NCBI GenBank assembly: GCA_902783205.1 | Contig: CACZQE010000167.1 | Location: 1 to 7,343, forward strand | DNA length: 7,343 bases | Reading direction: 5' to 3' | Source of the DNA: an uncultured Lachnospiraceae bacterium | Lineage (GTDB): Bacteria > Bacillota_A > Clostridia > Lachnospirales > Lachnospiraceae | Part shown: positions 1-6,154 of the stretch, in pieces | Layout: each line of letters opens with the position of its first letter | How positions within the stretch are numbered: position 1 is the stretch's first letter | Translations under genes and position numbers: made by a program | The notes under the pieces: model-generated | Told to the model about the DNA's origin: nothing | The model's database searches: none | The model's input: the letters and a program-made list of their open reading frames with translations, nothing else

Positions 1-2
1 TC

Positions 3-401
3 CGCTGTCACCACATCTTCAAAATAAGTGTCCAGATGAAGGTTCTTCAGATTACGGACCACAAGCTTTTTCAGGCTGCCCGATGCTATGATCATACGGA
101 CATTTTTCTCTTTCAGATAATCAAGTATCTCATAAAGGCCGGGTTTGACATCAATACCCTCTTCCGTTATTTTCTCAACCCTCTCCATGGTAGTCTTCAC
201 AAACTTTTTGACATCCAGGCCGGGATACATTTCAAGAAGAAGGCCTTCCATCAGGGTTCCGTTGGTACCGCGGAGCTTTTCAGCCATTCTGGGATCGGCC
301 TCGTATCCAAACTCCACAATCAGTCTTTCCCATTCTTCATCATAGTATTTTTCCGTGTCGAACATAAGTCCGTCCATATCAAATATCGCTGCCCTGATCA
401 T
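3..401 (-). CDS. HAD-family hydrolase (beta-phosphoglucomutase-like), N-terminal part
   Basis: Partial gene; the first 133 residues are in the window and the C-terminus lies beyond position 1. The N-terminus reads MIRAAIFDMDGLMFDTE, the HAD motif I with the nucleophile Asp8 and the acid/base Asp10; IIASGS with Ser107 is motif II. The DGLMFDTE form followed by a helical cap (about residues 17-85) and KPG (86-88) fits the subfamily of beta-phosphoglucomutase, phosphoglycolate phosphatase and similar small-sugar-phosphate phosphatases. The lysine and acidic motifs III/IV are outside the window, so the substrate cannot be named. The ATG at 401 is preceded by a purine-rich AAGGAAGGG about 10 nt upstream and directly begins the conserved beta strand, so the start is secure. 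It is transcribed divergently from the MATE gene. Family assignment is strong; the specific enzyme is unknown. Confidence 0.9.
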   Translation of the reverse strand, partial: MIRAAIFDMDGLMFDTEKYYDEEWERLIVEFGYEADPRMAEKLRGTNGTLMEGLLLEMYPGLDVKKFVKTTMERVEKITEEGIDVKPGLYEILDYLKEKNVRMIIASGSLKKLVVRNLKNLHLDTYFEDVVTA

Positions 402-435
402 TTGGTCTTTTCCCTTCCTTTATGGATTTGTATAT

Positions 436-464
436 ATTATATCACATAATCTTATCTTTCTGGA
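436..464 (-). promoter_or_regulatory. Promoter of the HAD gene (extended -10)
   Basis: Read on the minus strand there is TGATATAAT, a perfect TATAAT at 441-436 with the upstream TG of an extended -10. No good -35 is visible at the right distance (about 459-465), which is usual for extended -10 promoters. The predicted start near 429 would leave a leader of under 30 nt containing the ribosome binding site. Confidence 0.55.
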
Positions 465-484
465 ATCCTGCAGATGAACAATTT

Positions 485-517
485 CTGCCTGCCCGGGAGA
501 TTTTTACAGGCAGGCAG
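485..517. repeat. 9-bp inverted repeat in the divergent HAD/MATE spacer
   Basis: CTGCCTGCC (485-493) and GGCAGGCAG (509-517) are perfectly complementary, separated by 15 nt. It lies upstream of both divergent promoters, between the HAD -10 (436-441) and the MATE -35 (532-537). Neither strand has a T-run after the stem, so it is not a normal intrinsic terminator. It could be an operator for a regulator acting on one or both genes, or merely a folded remnant; the sequence does not decide. Confidence 0.5.
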
Positions 518-531
518 GAAGAGAATTCCCC

Positions 532-560
532 TTGTCAATGATTTAAGGGTGTTTTATACT
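532..560 (+). promoter_or_regulatory. SigA-type promoter of the MATE gene
   Basis: TTGTCA at 532-537, a 17-nt spacer, and TATACT at 555-560: five of six matches to each consensus hexamer with ideal spacing. The predicted start near 567 gives a leader of about 45 nt before the MATE start. Confidence 0.7.
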
Positions 561-610
561 TTGATATGATGTTTTATCAGTTAAATGCGATTAGAATTGT
601 TTGAGGATAA

Positions 611-1984
611 TTGGCAGAAATGAATGACAGAAGTGATTTTACACAGGGGAAAATAGCGCCTAAGCTGCTCCGTTTTATGATTCCCATCCTGGGAGCCCTG
701 ATTCTGCAGGGAATGTACGGAGCCGCTGATATTCTGGTAGTGGGAAGATTCGGTACGACCTCGGGCATTGCCGCTGTGTCTACAGGCAGCAATGTAGTCA
801 ATCTGGTCATATTTACCGTAACTGCCCTGTCCATGGGTGTCACGGTCCTGATCGGCCGTTATCTGGGCGAGAGAAGGCCGGAGCGGATCGGCTATGTGAT
901 CGGGGGCGCCGTCTTTTTCTTCGCGGTATCCTCTCTTTTGATTTCTCTTGTAATGCTGGTTTTTGCGAGGCAGCTTGCTCTTCTTATGCAGGTTCCCCCT
1001 GAGGCTCTTTCCCTTACCATCCTCTACATCAGGATCTGCGGAGGTGGTATCTTTTTCATTATAGCCTATAACGTGATCAGCGCAATTTTCCGGGGTCTGG
1101 GAGATTCCCGCATGCCTCTGCTTTTTGTGGCAATCGCATGCGTAGTCAATATCATCGGAGATCTCTTCTTTGTGGCAGTCCTTCACATGAATGTGGCGGG
1201 GGCTGCTCTGGCTACCGTGATGGCACAGGCTGTCAGTGTGATCCTGTCCCTCCTGATCATCCGCCGCAGAGACCTGCCTTTTTCTCTGTCTGCAGACCAG
1301 ATCCGGCCAAATCCGGAAGTTGCCCGTTTCATAAAAATCGGCACACCGATCGCCTTCCAGGAGATCCTTACACAGCTCTCCTTCCTGGCTCTGTGTGCCT
1401 TTATCAACCGACTTGGCCTGGATGCCTCTTCAGGCTATGGAATCGCCAGTAAAATCGTAAGCTTCGTTATGCTGATCCCGGGCTCCCTGCTCCAGTCCAT
1501 GGCCGCTTTCGTATCCCAGAATGTCGGCGCAGGCCGGGAAGACCGGGCAGCCAGAGCCCTGTTTACAGGTATCTGTATCGGCGCGGGTCTGGGTGTATTC
1601 GTGACGATATTTACCTACCTGCACGGAGACATTCCTGCGGCATTTTTCTCCCATGACGCGGCAGTCATCAAAAGAGCTTTTGAATATCTGCGGGGATTCG
1701 CTCCCGAGGCTATCGTTACGCCCATTATGTTCAGTTTCGTCGGATATTATAACGGACACGAGAAGACCGTATTTGTATTCCTTCAGGGATTCATACAAAC
1801 CGTACTTGTCCGTCTACCCGTGTCCTGGTATATGAGTATTCAGCCGGGCGCCAGCCTGCAGATGATCGGATCTGCCGCGCCTTTAGCCACCTGCTGCGGT
1901 ATACTCATGAATCTTATATATTTCTTTGTTCTGAGAAAGGAGATAAAGAAGCGGTCAGCTTCTGATCTTTCTGGTAACCACTAA
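611..1984 (+). CDS. MATE-family multidrug/cation efflux transporter
   Basis: A 457-residue integral membrane protein, the normal length for the MATE (multidrug and toxic compound extrusion) family, with about twelve hydrophobic segments arranged as two MatE halves. Family features seen are the N-terminal PKLLRFMIPILGALILQGMYGAADILVVGRFG, the MGVTVLIGRYLGERR loop, and the second-half segment FINRLGLDASSGYGIASKIVSFVMLIPGSLLQSMAAFVSQNVGAGR, typical of clostridial MATE proteins. Members export cationic drugs or metabolites by H+ or Na+ antiport; the substrate here cannot be predicted. The start is uncertain: TTG at 611 has GAGG only 4 nt upstream, while ATG at 620 (454 residues) has it 13 nt upstream; neither spacing is ideal. 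It has its own promoter and is monocistronic, because it meets a minus-strand gene tail-to-tail with a 30-bp overlap. Confidence 0.93.
   Translation: MAEMNDRSDFTQGKIAPKLLRFMIPILGALILQGMYGAADILVVGRFGTTSGIAAVSTGSNVVNLVIFTVTALSMGVTVLIGRYLGERRPERIGYVIGGAVFFFAVSSLLISLVMLVFARQLALLMQVPPEALSLTILYIRICGGGIFFIIAYNVISAIFRGLGDSRMPLLFVAIACVVNIIGDLFFVAVLHMNVAGAALATVMAQAVSVILSLLIIRRRDLPFSLSADQIRPNPEVARFIKIGTPIAFQEILTQLSFLALCAFINRLGLDASSGYGIASKIVSFVMLIPGSLLQSMAAFVSQNVGAGREDRAARALFTGICIGAGLGVFVTIFTYLHGDIPAAFFSHDAAVIKRAFEYLRGFAPEAIVTPIMFSFVGYYNGHEKTVFVFLQGFIQTVLVRLPVSWYMSIQPGASLQMIGSAAPLATCCGILMNLIYFFVLRKEIKKRSASDLSGNH
1941..1968. terminator. Possible bidirectional hairpin in the convergent overlap
   Basis: AGAAGC (1947-1952) and GCTTCT (1958-1963) form a perfect 6-bp stem with a 5-nt loop, extended by AGAT (1941-1944) against ATCT (1965-1968) across a small internal bulge. 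It sits where the MATE and DUF4349 genes overlap tail-to-tail. On the minus strand the stem is followed by a pyrimidine-rich TTTATCTCCTTTC, a weak U-tract; on the plus strand by CTTTCTGG. No better terminator exists for either gene here, but the lack of a clean T-run keeps confidence low. Confidence 0.3.
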
Positions 1985-3142
1985 GATTACGGCAAAGATG
2001 ATTCCGCCTGTCACAAGGAAAGGAAGAAGATAAAGCAGTACATAGACCAGATTTCTGCCGATGGCCGTAAGCATGCCGAAGCCTTCTTTCAGCTGTCTTC
2101 CTGCTTTTTCTCCAAATCCGGCCTCGGGAGACTCGGAATACTCTTTTACCTCTCTTAAGCTTACAGTGACTGTGGCGTAATCCACCTGATTGTCCATGCC
2201 TGTAAGGGACTCTTCATACCATGCCAGTTCTGACTGCACCTCTGTCAGGCGTTCTTCCACTGCGATCATGTCCTGGATCGATTCCGCCTTTTCCATCATC
2301 TTCAGCAGTCTCTCCTCCTGGATTCTGAGAGCCTTAATCTTCACTTCGGTATTACCGTATGTATTGGAGATATTCTCTGTCTCCACATTTCTGGAAAGCA
2401 CTGTTCCGTAGTCGGACATTTTTTCCACAAAATCGTCATAATCGGCAGCCGGCACCCGGATCACCAGGGTACAGCTTTTTCCTGTTCTCTCCTCTTCTGC
2501 TCCGATCGTTTCCGTGCCGCCTGCATTTTCATCTTCGGATTCAATATAGCCTTTCATGCGGCCAACCTCATCCAGAAGAGCCCTGCGGCTTTTCTCATAA
2601 TCTTTTGTCTCCAGGCTTACCCTGCAGGTATAGACCAGCTTGTCCTTTGCCACAGTGTCGGGAAGATCGGCTCCTTTAGCGCCTTTGCTGTTCTGGGAGC
2701 CGCCTGTCTGGGCAGGTTCTTCCTCGCCGACCCAGTCTTTGTCACCGCTTTCCACGGATTCATCATAATATTCATCCGTGCCGGCATATCCGTCTTCACT
2801 TTCTGTGTAAGCGCTTTCATCAGCGTAATAATTTCTTCCTGAATATAAGAGCGAATTGCCAAAGTAGCTGCCCAGAAGGAATACCAAACAGGCCGCAGCC
2901 GCAAGTCCTCCGGCCCTCTTCCAGGGTCTTCTCTTTTTCTTTTCTTTAAACTGAATAGGCTCCCGGTCTTTTTTCCTGTCCACGGCTGTGTCTTTTCCTG
3001 CAGTTTCCTGCTTTTTCTCCGCTGTCTGTCCCTCCTCTTCAGCCATGGCTTTCTCCACGCCGGCGAGGACCCGGTCAGCCATTTCATCTGTCACGTGAAT
3101 CTCTGACATGAGTTCCTGATATTTATTATCCTTCAAAGTCAT
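1955..3142 (-). CDS. DUF4349 membrane protein, probable anti-sigma/sensor partner of the ECF sigma factor
   Basis: A 395-residue protein. Residues 1-76 are cytoplasmic and highly charged, beginning with a short helical segment (YQELMSEIHVTDEMADRVLAGVEKAM) like those seen in clostridial membrane anti-sigma factors. Residues about 77-96 form a membrane segment; 100-145 are an acidic, Tyr/Glu/Asp-rich linker; about 166-390 match the DUF4349 domain (KLVYTCRVSLETKDYEKS onward) with a coiled coil at about 268-316, and about 364-389 form a second membrane helix ending in TRKIRS. Both termini should therefore be inside the cell. It overlaps the sigma gene by 17 bp, with GAGGGAGG just before the ATG, so the two are translationally coupled. 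The anti-sigma role is inferred from this coupling and topology; no HxxxCxxC zinc anti-sigma motif is present. DUF4349 itself has no firmly established biochemical function known to me. Confidence 0.85.
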   Translation of the reverse strand: MTLKDNKYQELMSEIHVTDEMADRVLAGVEKAMAEEEGQTAEKKQETAGKDTAVDRKKDREPIQFKEKKKRRPWKRAGGLAAAACLVFLLGSYFGNSLLYSGRNYYADESAYTESEDGYAGTDEYYDESVESGDKDWVGEEEPAQTGGSQNSKGAKGADLPDTVAKDKLVYTCRVSLETKDYEKSRRALLDEVGRMKGYIESEDENAGGTETIGAEEERTGKSCTLVIRVPAADYDDFVEKMSDYGTVLSRNVETENISNTYGNTEVKIKALRIQEERLLKMMEKAESIQDMIAVEERLTEVQSELAWYEESLTGMDNQVDYATVTVSLREVKEYSESPEAGFGEKAGRQLKEGFGMLTAIGRNLVYVLLYLLPFLVTGGIIFAVILVVTRKIRS

Positions 3143-3611
3143 ACGCCTCCCTCAATACATTTTTCAGCCTTTTCCTGCCCCGGTTCAGACGTACTCTGAC
3201 CGTGGATTCCGCCATATCCAGAATGGCGGCAATCTGTGCGGTACTGTATCCCTCCTGGTAATACAGATGGATCACTTCGGCATATTTTACCGGAAGTGCC
3301 TTTACCGCTTCCCACACAAAGGTCAGGTCCTCCCGCTCGGGGGCAGGCCTCTCGTCCAGTTCGGTGCCTGTGCGGATCCTGTTGTACTTCAATCTGTTTT
3401 TTGACAGATTGGCAGTCACCCGCAAAAGCCATGCTTTCTCATGGTCCCGGTCCCGGAAAACCGGCGCGGCCTTCATATACTGAATCAGCGTATCCTGCAG
3501 GATATCCTCCGCATCCTCCATGTGATGCAGATAGGAAAAGGCAAGTCTCAGTATATGATCGCCGTATGCCGCCAGGATTTCTTCAACCGGTTTATTCATA
3601 CTACTGGTCAT
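3126..3611 (-). CDS. ECF-type RNA polymerase sigma factor (sigma-70 family)
   Basis: A 161-residue sigma factor with the two-domain ECF layout. Region 2 spans about 12-76, including DAEDILQDTLIQYMK (33-47, region 2.2) and KAWLLRVTANLSKNRLK (59-75, regions 2.3/2.4). Region 4 spans about 96-155, with LPVKYAEVIHLYYQEGYSTAQIAAIL and the helix-turn-helix AESTVRVRLNRGRKRLK that reads the -35 element. The linker between them is short, with no region 3, as in all ECF factors. I chose the ATG at 3611 because GGAGG lies exactly 6 nt upstream; an upstream GTG at 3647 would add twelve unconserved residues and bury that site. The gene overlaps the DUF4349 gene by 17 bp, so the pair is co-expressed. Its likely job is switching on an envelope-stress or similar regulon when the membrane partner releases it; the signal is unknown. 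Confidence 0.93.
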   Translation of the reverse strand: MTSSMNKPVEEILAAYGDHILRLAFSYLHHMEDAEDILQDTLIQYMKAAPVFRDRDHEKAWLLRVTANLSKNRLKYNRIRTGTELDERPAPEREDLTFVWEAVKALPVKYAEVIHLYYQEGYSTAQIAAILDMAESTVRVRLNRGRKRLKNVLREAYDFEG

Positions 3612-3617
3612 ATTCCA

Positions 3618-3622
3618 CCTCC
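3618..3622 (-). promoter_or_regulatory. Ribosome binding site fixing the sigma factor start
   Basis: GGAGG on the minus strand, 6 nt upstream of the ATG at 3611. It supports this start over the in-frame GTG at 3647 and the ATG at 3599. Confidence 0.8.
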
Positions 3623-3650
3623 ATCTTTTTCCTTCTATCCTGTACACAAC

Positions 3651-3671
3651 TGAAACAATGAAAATGTTTCA
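3651..3671. repeat. TGAAACA/TGTTTCA inverted repeat upstream of the sigma gene
   Basis: TGAAACA (3651-3657) and TGTTTCA (3665-3671) are a perfect 7-bp inverted repeat with a 7-nt spacer, about 40 bp before the sigma start. Read on the minus strand, TGAAAC at 3671-3666 matches the -35 of many Gram-positive ECF promoters, as expected for an autoregulated sigma gene. However, no CGTC/CGTA-type -10 lies 16-17 nt downstream. It could alternatively be an operator. A weak SigA-like TATAAA at 3693-3688 lies just upstream. Confidence 0.4.
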
Positions 3672-3713
3672 CTTTTTCTTGTTTTTCTTTATAAAATAAA
3701 TGATCAGCCTGAC

Positions 3714-4280
3714 TTAACTGAGACAGGGGATCAGCCCGTCTTCCGTAATAATGGCGTCCACCCTTTTATCATAGGCCATGGCAGGAAGACTCTCGGAAAG
3801 GAGGGCCTTTCTGCACAGACAGATGGCCGGGAATGCAGCACCTTCAAGATAACGGTCATAATATCCGCCGCCGTAACCCAGTCGGACACCCGTCCTGTCG
3901 GCAGAAAGACATGGTATAAGAGCCAGGTCAATCTCCTCCTTCTCCACCTGCCTGCAATAGTCTTTCGGCTCAAGAATGCCGTAGAAGCCTTTTTCAACAT
4001 CTTCAGGTCCTGTGATTTCATAAGCCTGCATAATGCCTTTTCCCCGGCATCGCGGAACAAAGAGACGCTTTCCGTCCCTTAAAACGCGTTCAAGCAGAGG
4101 GACCGTATTGATCTCTCTGCTTGTTCCTATGTAGCAAAAGACAGTATGGCTGTCTCTGTATTGACTGAGGCCGGTCACGTGGCCGATAATCCGGCGATCC
4201 GCCGACTTACAGTAGTCCGCAGGCAGTTCCGACACCTTTTTAAGCAGCAGGCTCCGCAGTTCTTTTTTCTCACGCTCCAT
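3714..4280 (-). CDS. 5-formyltetrahydrofolate cyclo-ligase (5,10-methenyl-THF synthetase)
   Basis: A 188-residue protein of the usual family length. It performs the ATP-dependent conversion of 5-formyl-THF to 5,10-methenyl-THF, returning a dead-end folate to the one-carbon pool; it is cytoplasmic. The diagnostic glycine-rich motif GVRLGYGGGYYDRYL ends at residue 145 and binds ATP phosphate. Also seen are the N-terminal KKELRSLLLKKVSELP with a following basic DRRI, FCYIGTSREINT (48-59), FVPRCRGKGIMQAYEI (74-89) and YGILEP (100-105), all in family order. The only credible start is the ATG at 4280; AGGAG lies 11 nt upstream, a rather long spacing. It follows the larger lipoprotein gene by 38 bp and precedes the sigma gene by about 100 bp. 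Orthologs are called ygfA/fau in Escherichia coli and yqgN in Bacillus. Assignment is secure. Confidence 0.95.
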   Translation of the reverse strand: MEREKKELRSLLLKKVSELPADYCKSADRRIIGHVTGLSQYRDSHTVFCYIGTSREINTVPLLERVLRDGKRLFVPRCRGKGIMQAYEITGPEDVEKGFYGILEPKDYCRQVEKEEIDLALIPCLSADRTGVRLGYGGGYYDRYLEGAAFPAICLCRKALLSESLPAMAYDKRVDAIITEDGLIPCLS

Positions 4281-4318
4281 TTTGCCAAATGCTCCTTTCA
4301 GGGCAGAATAAGCTTCTT

Positions 4319-5158
4319 TTAATTCGAAAGGTCAACCTCGTTTCCCATGATGATGTCGGTTCCCTTTCCGTATTTGTCCACCTCATACCAGGCGGATGTA
4401 GCCGTGTGCGTCGTCCCGTCTCCATTGTCCACAACCTCATAAAGGTGTATGGTATAGAGACCGTTCTCCTCTGTCCAGTCTGCTTCGGGAGGATAATAAC
4501 CGTTATGCCGGTTGTAATAGTCCTGTGCCATGTCGCAAAGTTCCTCCGGCGTATAACCTTCATCAGAGGACTCCTTCTGCGGACCTTCAGACTTGGGGAT
4601 CATCCAGTATTTTCCTGCCAGCAGGTTATCACCGCTTCCTCCTGCCAGAGTGGATTCATCCCGCTCCACATCCATACGGACAGTATCATCCCCGAAAGTG
4701 AAGCTGATAAGCTCAAACCAGGATGTAATGTCTGTTCCCTGGCCGGTCTCGATCACTTTTTTAGCAGTCAGGGTATTTCCATTCAGTATCTCATCTGAAA
4801 ACTCTATTTTGTAGACTACTTCATAGGGCTCCGGATCTCCGGATACAAACATGCAGTGAAGAGTGAATTCGCCGTCCGTTCCCAGGAAATACTTTACGTT
4901 TCCGTCATCATCAAAATATGTATATCCGTCGTAAGGTCCGTAAATGTCTTCAAAACTACTTCCCGCTTCCGGCTTTTCTTCGTTCTTTTTCTCTTCCGCT
5001 TCTGTTTTCTTGCCGGCCTTGTCTTTATCTTTTATATCTTCTTTTTCCGACGGGTTCTTTTTCCCGTTTCCGGGTCCTGTCCCGGATCCGGCAGCACAGC
5101 CGCACGCCATGACCAGGCAGAAAACACATAAAAGGCATATGATTCTTTTTCGCATCAT
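4319..5158 (-). CDS. Uncharacterised lipoprotein with charged linker
   Basis: A 279-residue predicted lipoprotein. The N-terminus MMRKRIICLLCVFCLVMACGCAAG is a basic plus hydrophobic signal; the lipobox cysteine is Cys19 (VMAC) or Cys21. Residues about 30-65 form a Lys/Glu-rich, low-complexity linker typical of wall-spanning tethers. A folded region follows (about 72-195) with many aromatic and acidic residues (YGPYDGYTYFDDDG). A final segment of about 80 residues (PEELCDMAQDYYNRHNGYYPPEADW to DKYGKGTDIIMGNEVDL) resembles a C-terminal module I associate with other clostridial surface proteins, but I cannot name it. I chose the ATG at 5158 because GGAGG is exactly 7 nt upstream; a longer reading from 5188 would add ten residues in front of the signal. 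No enzymatic motif is visible. Function unknown. Confidence 0.82.
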   Translation of the reverse strand: MMRKRIICLLCVFCLVMACGCAAGSGTGPGNGKKNPSEKEDIKDKDKAGKKTEAEEKKNEEKPEAGSSFEDIYGPYDGYTYFDDDGNVKYFLGTDGEFTLHCMFVSGDPEPYEVVYKIEFSDEILNGNTLTAKKVIETGQGTDITSWFELISFTFGDDTVRMDVERDESTLAGGSGDNLLAGKYWMIPKSEGPQKESSDEGYTPEELCDMAQDYYNRHNGYYPPEADWTEENGLYTIHLYEVVDNGDGTTHTATSAWYEVDKYGKGTDIIMGNEVDLSN

Positions 5159-5165
5159 CAGGGTT

Positions 5166-5170
5166 CCTCC
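5166..5170 (-). promoter_or_regulatory. Ribosome binding site fixing the larger lipoprotein start
   Basis: GGAGG within AAAGGAGG on the minus strand, 7 nt before the ATG at 5158. It lies in the 26-bp gap after the small lipoprotein gene and rules out the ATG at 5188. Confidence 0.8.
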
Positions 5171-5184
5171 TTTACAAAAAGCTT

Positions 5185-5526
5185 TCAACGCTCTGCCAGG
5201 CCGTTGCTGACTACCCAGGCATCAATGACGGCCTTGCCCTCCGGCATTTCGAACTCATAGACGCCCTCCCGGATAAATTCGCCGAAAGAAGCATCTTTAT
5301 TCACAGACATATGAAGTTCTCCGTCGGTGACCGATACCGTCTTTACAGTGACTATATCGCCCGGCGACGCATAGAGGGGACATTCCGTGATCAGATTCTG
5401 TCCGGAATCAATCGATATACTGTAGCGCTTTTTTTCGCATCCGCCAAGACAGATGACTGTGATCATGATAAAGAGTATCATGACCGGGAGGCAGGATTTT
5501 TTCCCTACTGTAAACAACTTACTCAT
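5185..5526 (-). CDS. Small lipoprotein, possible single InlB-B-like repeat domain
   Basis: A 113-residue predicted lipoprotein. The N-terminus has lysines (positions 3, 9, 10), then a hydrophobic core and the lipobox LGGC with Cys30, so the mature protein is only about 84 residues. The mature part is predicted beta-rich. Its pattern (ISIDSG, ASPGDIVTVKTVSVTDGEL, then GVYEFEMPEGKAVIDAWV) resembles one copy of the divergent InlB B-repeat fold, in which A-x-x-G-D-x-V-T and F-x-M-P are typical; this is a pattern judgement only. The start overlaps the MBL gene's stop by 8 bp (ATGAGTAA) with no separate strong ribosome binding site, implying translational coupling. The next gene, also a lipoprotein, begins 26 bp downstream. 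Role unknown; it may be a surface partner of that neighbour. Confidence 0.75.
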   Translation of the reverse strand: MSKLFTVGKKSCLPVMILFIMITVICLGGCEKKRYSISIDSGQNLITECPLYASPGDIVTVKTVSVTDGELHMSVNKDASFGEFIREGVYEFEMPEGKAVIDAWVVSNGLAER

Positions 5527-6154
5527 TCCTGATCACCACTTTCACCGGCTCTTTTACCAGACCGGCGAAGGTCTGCGCATCCTCTTTTTTTCCGACTATA
5601 CTGCCGTAGTGGGTCGGAATGGCGATTTTGGGACGGATGACATTGATCAGGCCGGCTGCCTTTGACGCATTCATGGTATAGGTTCCGCCGACAGGCACCA
5701 GAGCGATGTCACAGATCACTTTTTCGCTCTCCTTTGTCCGGTCCGTATCACCGGCAACGTAGATCCTCTGTCCGTCTGCCTCGATAATATAGCCTACCCA
5801 TCCGGCGCTTTTAGGATGGAAGGGCTTTAAGACATTATAGGCCGCTACGGTCTCGAAGGAAATGTCGCCGATTGCGTAGCTTTTACCCGGCTCAACGAAA
5901 AAGATCTCTCCCAGGTCCCTTTCCATTTCCTGCGCTTTTGCACGCATTTTCTCCGGAGCAATCATCAGGGTGTCTCCCTTGCTAATCTTTTTGATATCAT
6001 CCGGGGAGAAATGATCATAATGGTCATGGGTTATAAAAATGTAATCCGCATCCGCGGGCTTTCCCTCCACATTAAATGGGTCAAAATAAATAATGCCTTC
6101 ATCTGCAGCAATCCGGATGCTGCTATGGGTCAATACCTTAATATGGTCTGTCAT
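5519..6154 (-). CDS. MBL-fold metal-dependent hydrolase (UlaG/UPF0173-like)
   Basis: A 211-residue cytoplasmic protein of the metallo-beta-lactamase fold, in the short subgroup with UlaG-like and UPF0173 proteins. Metal ligands are visible: HDHYDH at 43-48 (His43, His45, Asp47, His48), His113 in the KPFHPK segment, Asp136 in AGDTD, and His182 in PTHYG. The early strand IIYFDPF with Asp25 is also characteristic. The two-metal site appears complete, so it should be an active hydrolase, but the substrate is unknown. The start is set by AGGAGG ending 8 nt before the ATG at 6154; the in-frame GTG at 6163 would overlap that site. It overlaps the end of thpR by 17 bp and the small lipoprotein start by 8 bp, so all three are probably one transcript. 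Confidence 0.92.
   Translation of the reverse strand: MTDHIKVLTHSSIRIAADEGIIYFDPFNVEGKPADADYIFITHDHYDHFSPDDIKKISKGDTLMIAPEKMRAKAQEMERDLGEIFFVEPGKSYAIGDISFETVAAYNVLKPFHPKSAGWVGYIIEADGQRIYVAGDTDRTKESEKVICDIALVPVGGTYTMNASKAAGLINVIRPKIAIPTHYGSIVGKKEDAQTFAGLVKEPVKVVIRNE

Noticed and set aside
36..449. 137-codon plus-strand open frame at the left edge
   Set aside because: It is antisense to the HAD gene, whose motifs I and II are unmistakable on the minus strand, and has no family features of its own.
485..517. Inverted repeat as an intrinsic terminator
   Set aside because: No T-run follows on either strand, and no gene ends nearby; both flanking genes point away from it.
581..1186. 201-codon open frame on the minus strand opposite the MATE gene
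   Set aside because: Highly charged, His/Asp/Lys-rich composition without any recognisable domain, lying wholly antisense to a clear MATE coding region; a shadow frame.
2617..3087. 156-codon minus-strand frame inside the DUF4349 gene
   Set aside because: A different frame of the same strand with Arg/Trp/Pro-rich low-quality sequence; the DUF4349 frame has clear membrane helices and a domain match.
5519..6154. MBL protein as a beta-lactamase resistance gene
   Set aside because: It has no signal peptide and belongs by length and motifs to the cytoplasmic UlaG/UPF0173-like group; the shared fold alone does not indicate beta-lactam hydrolysis.
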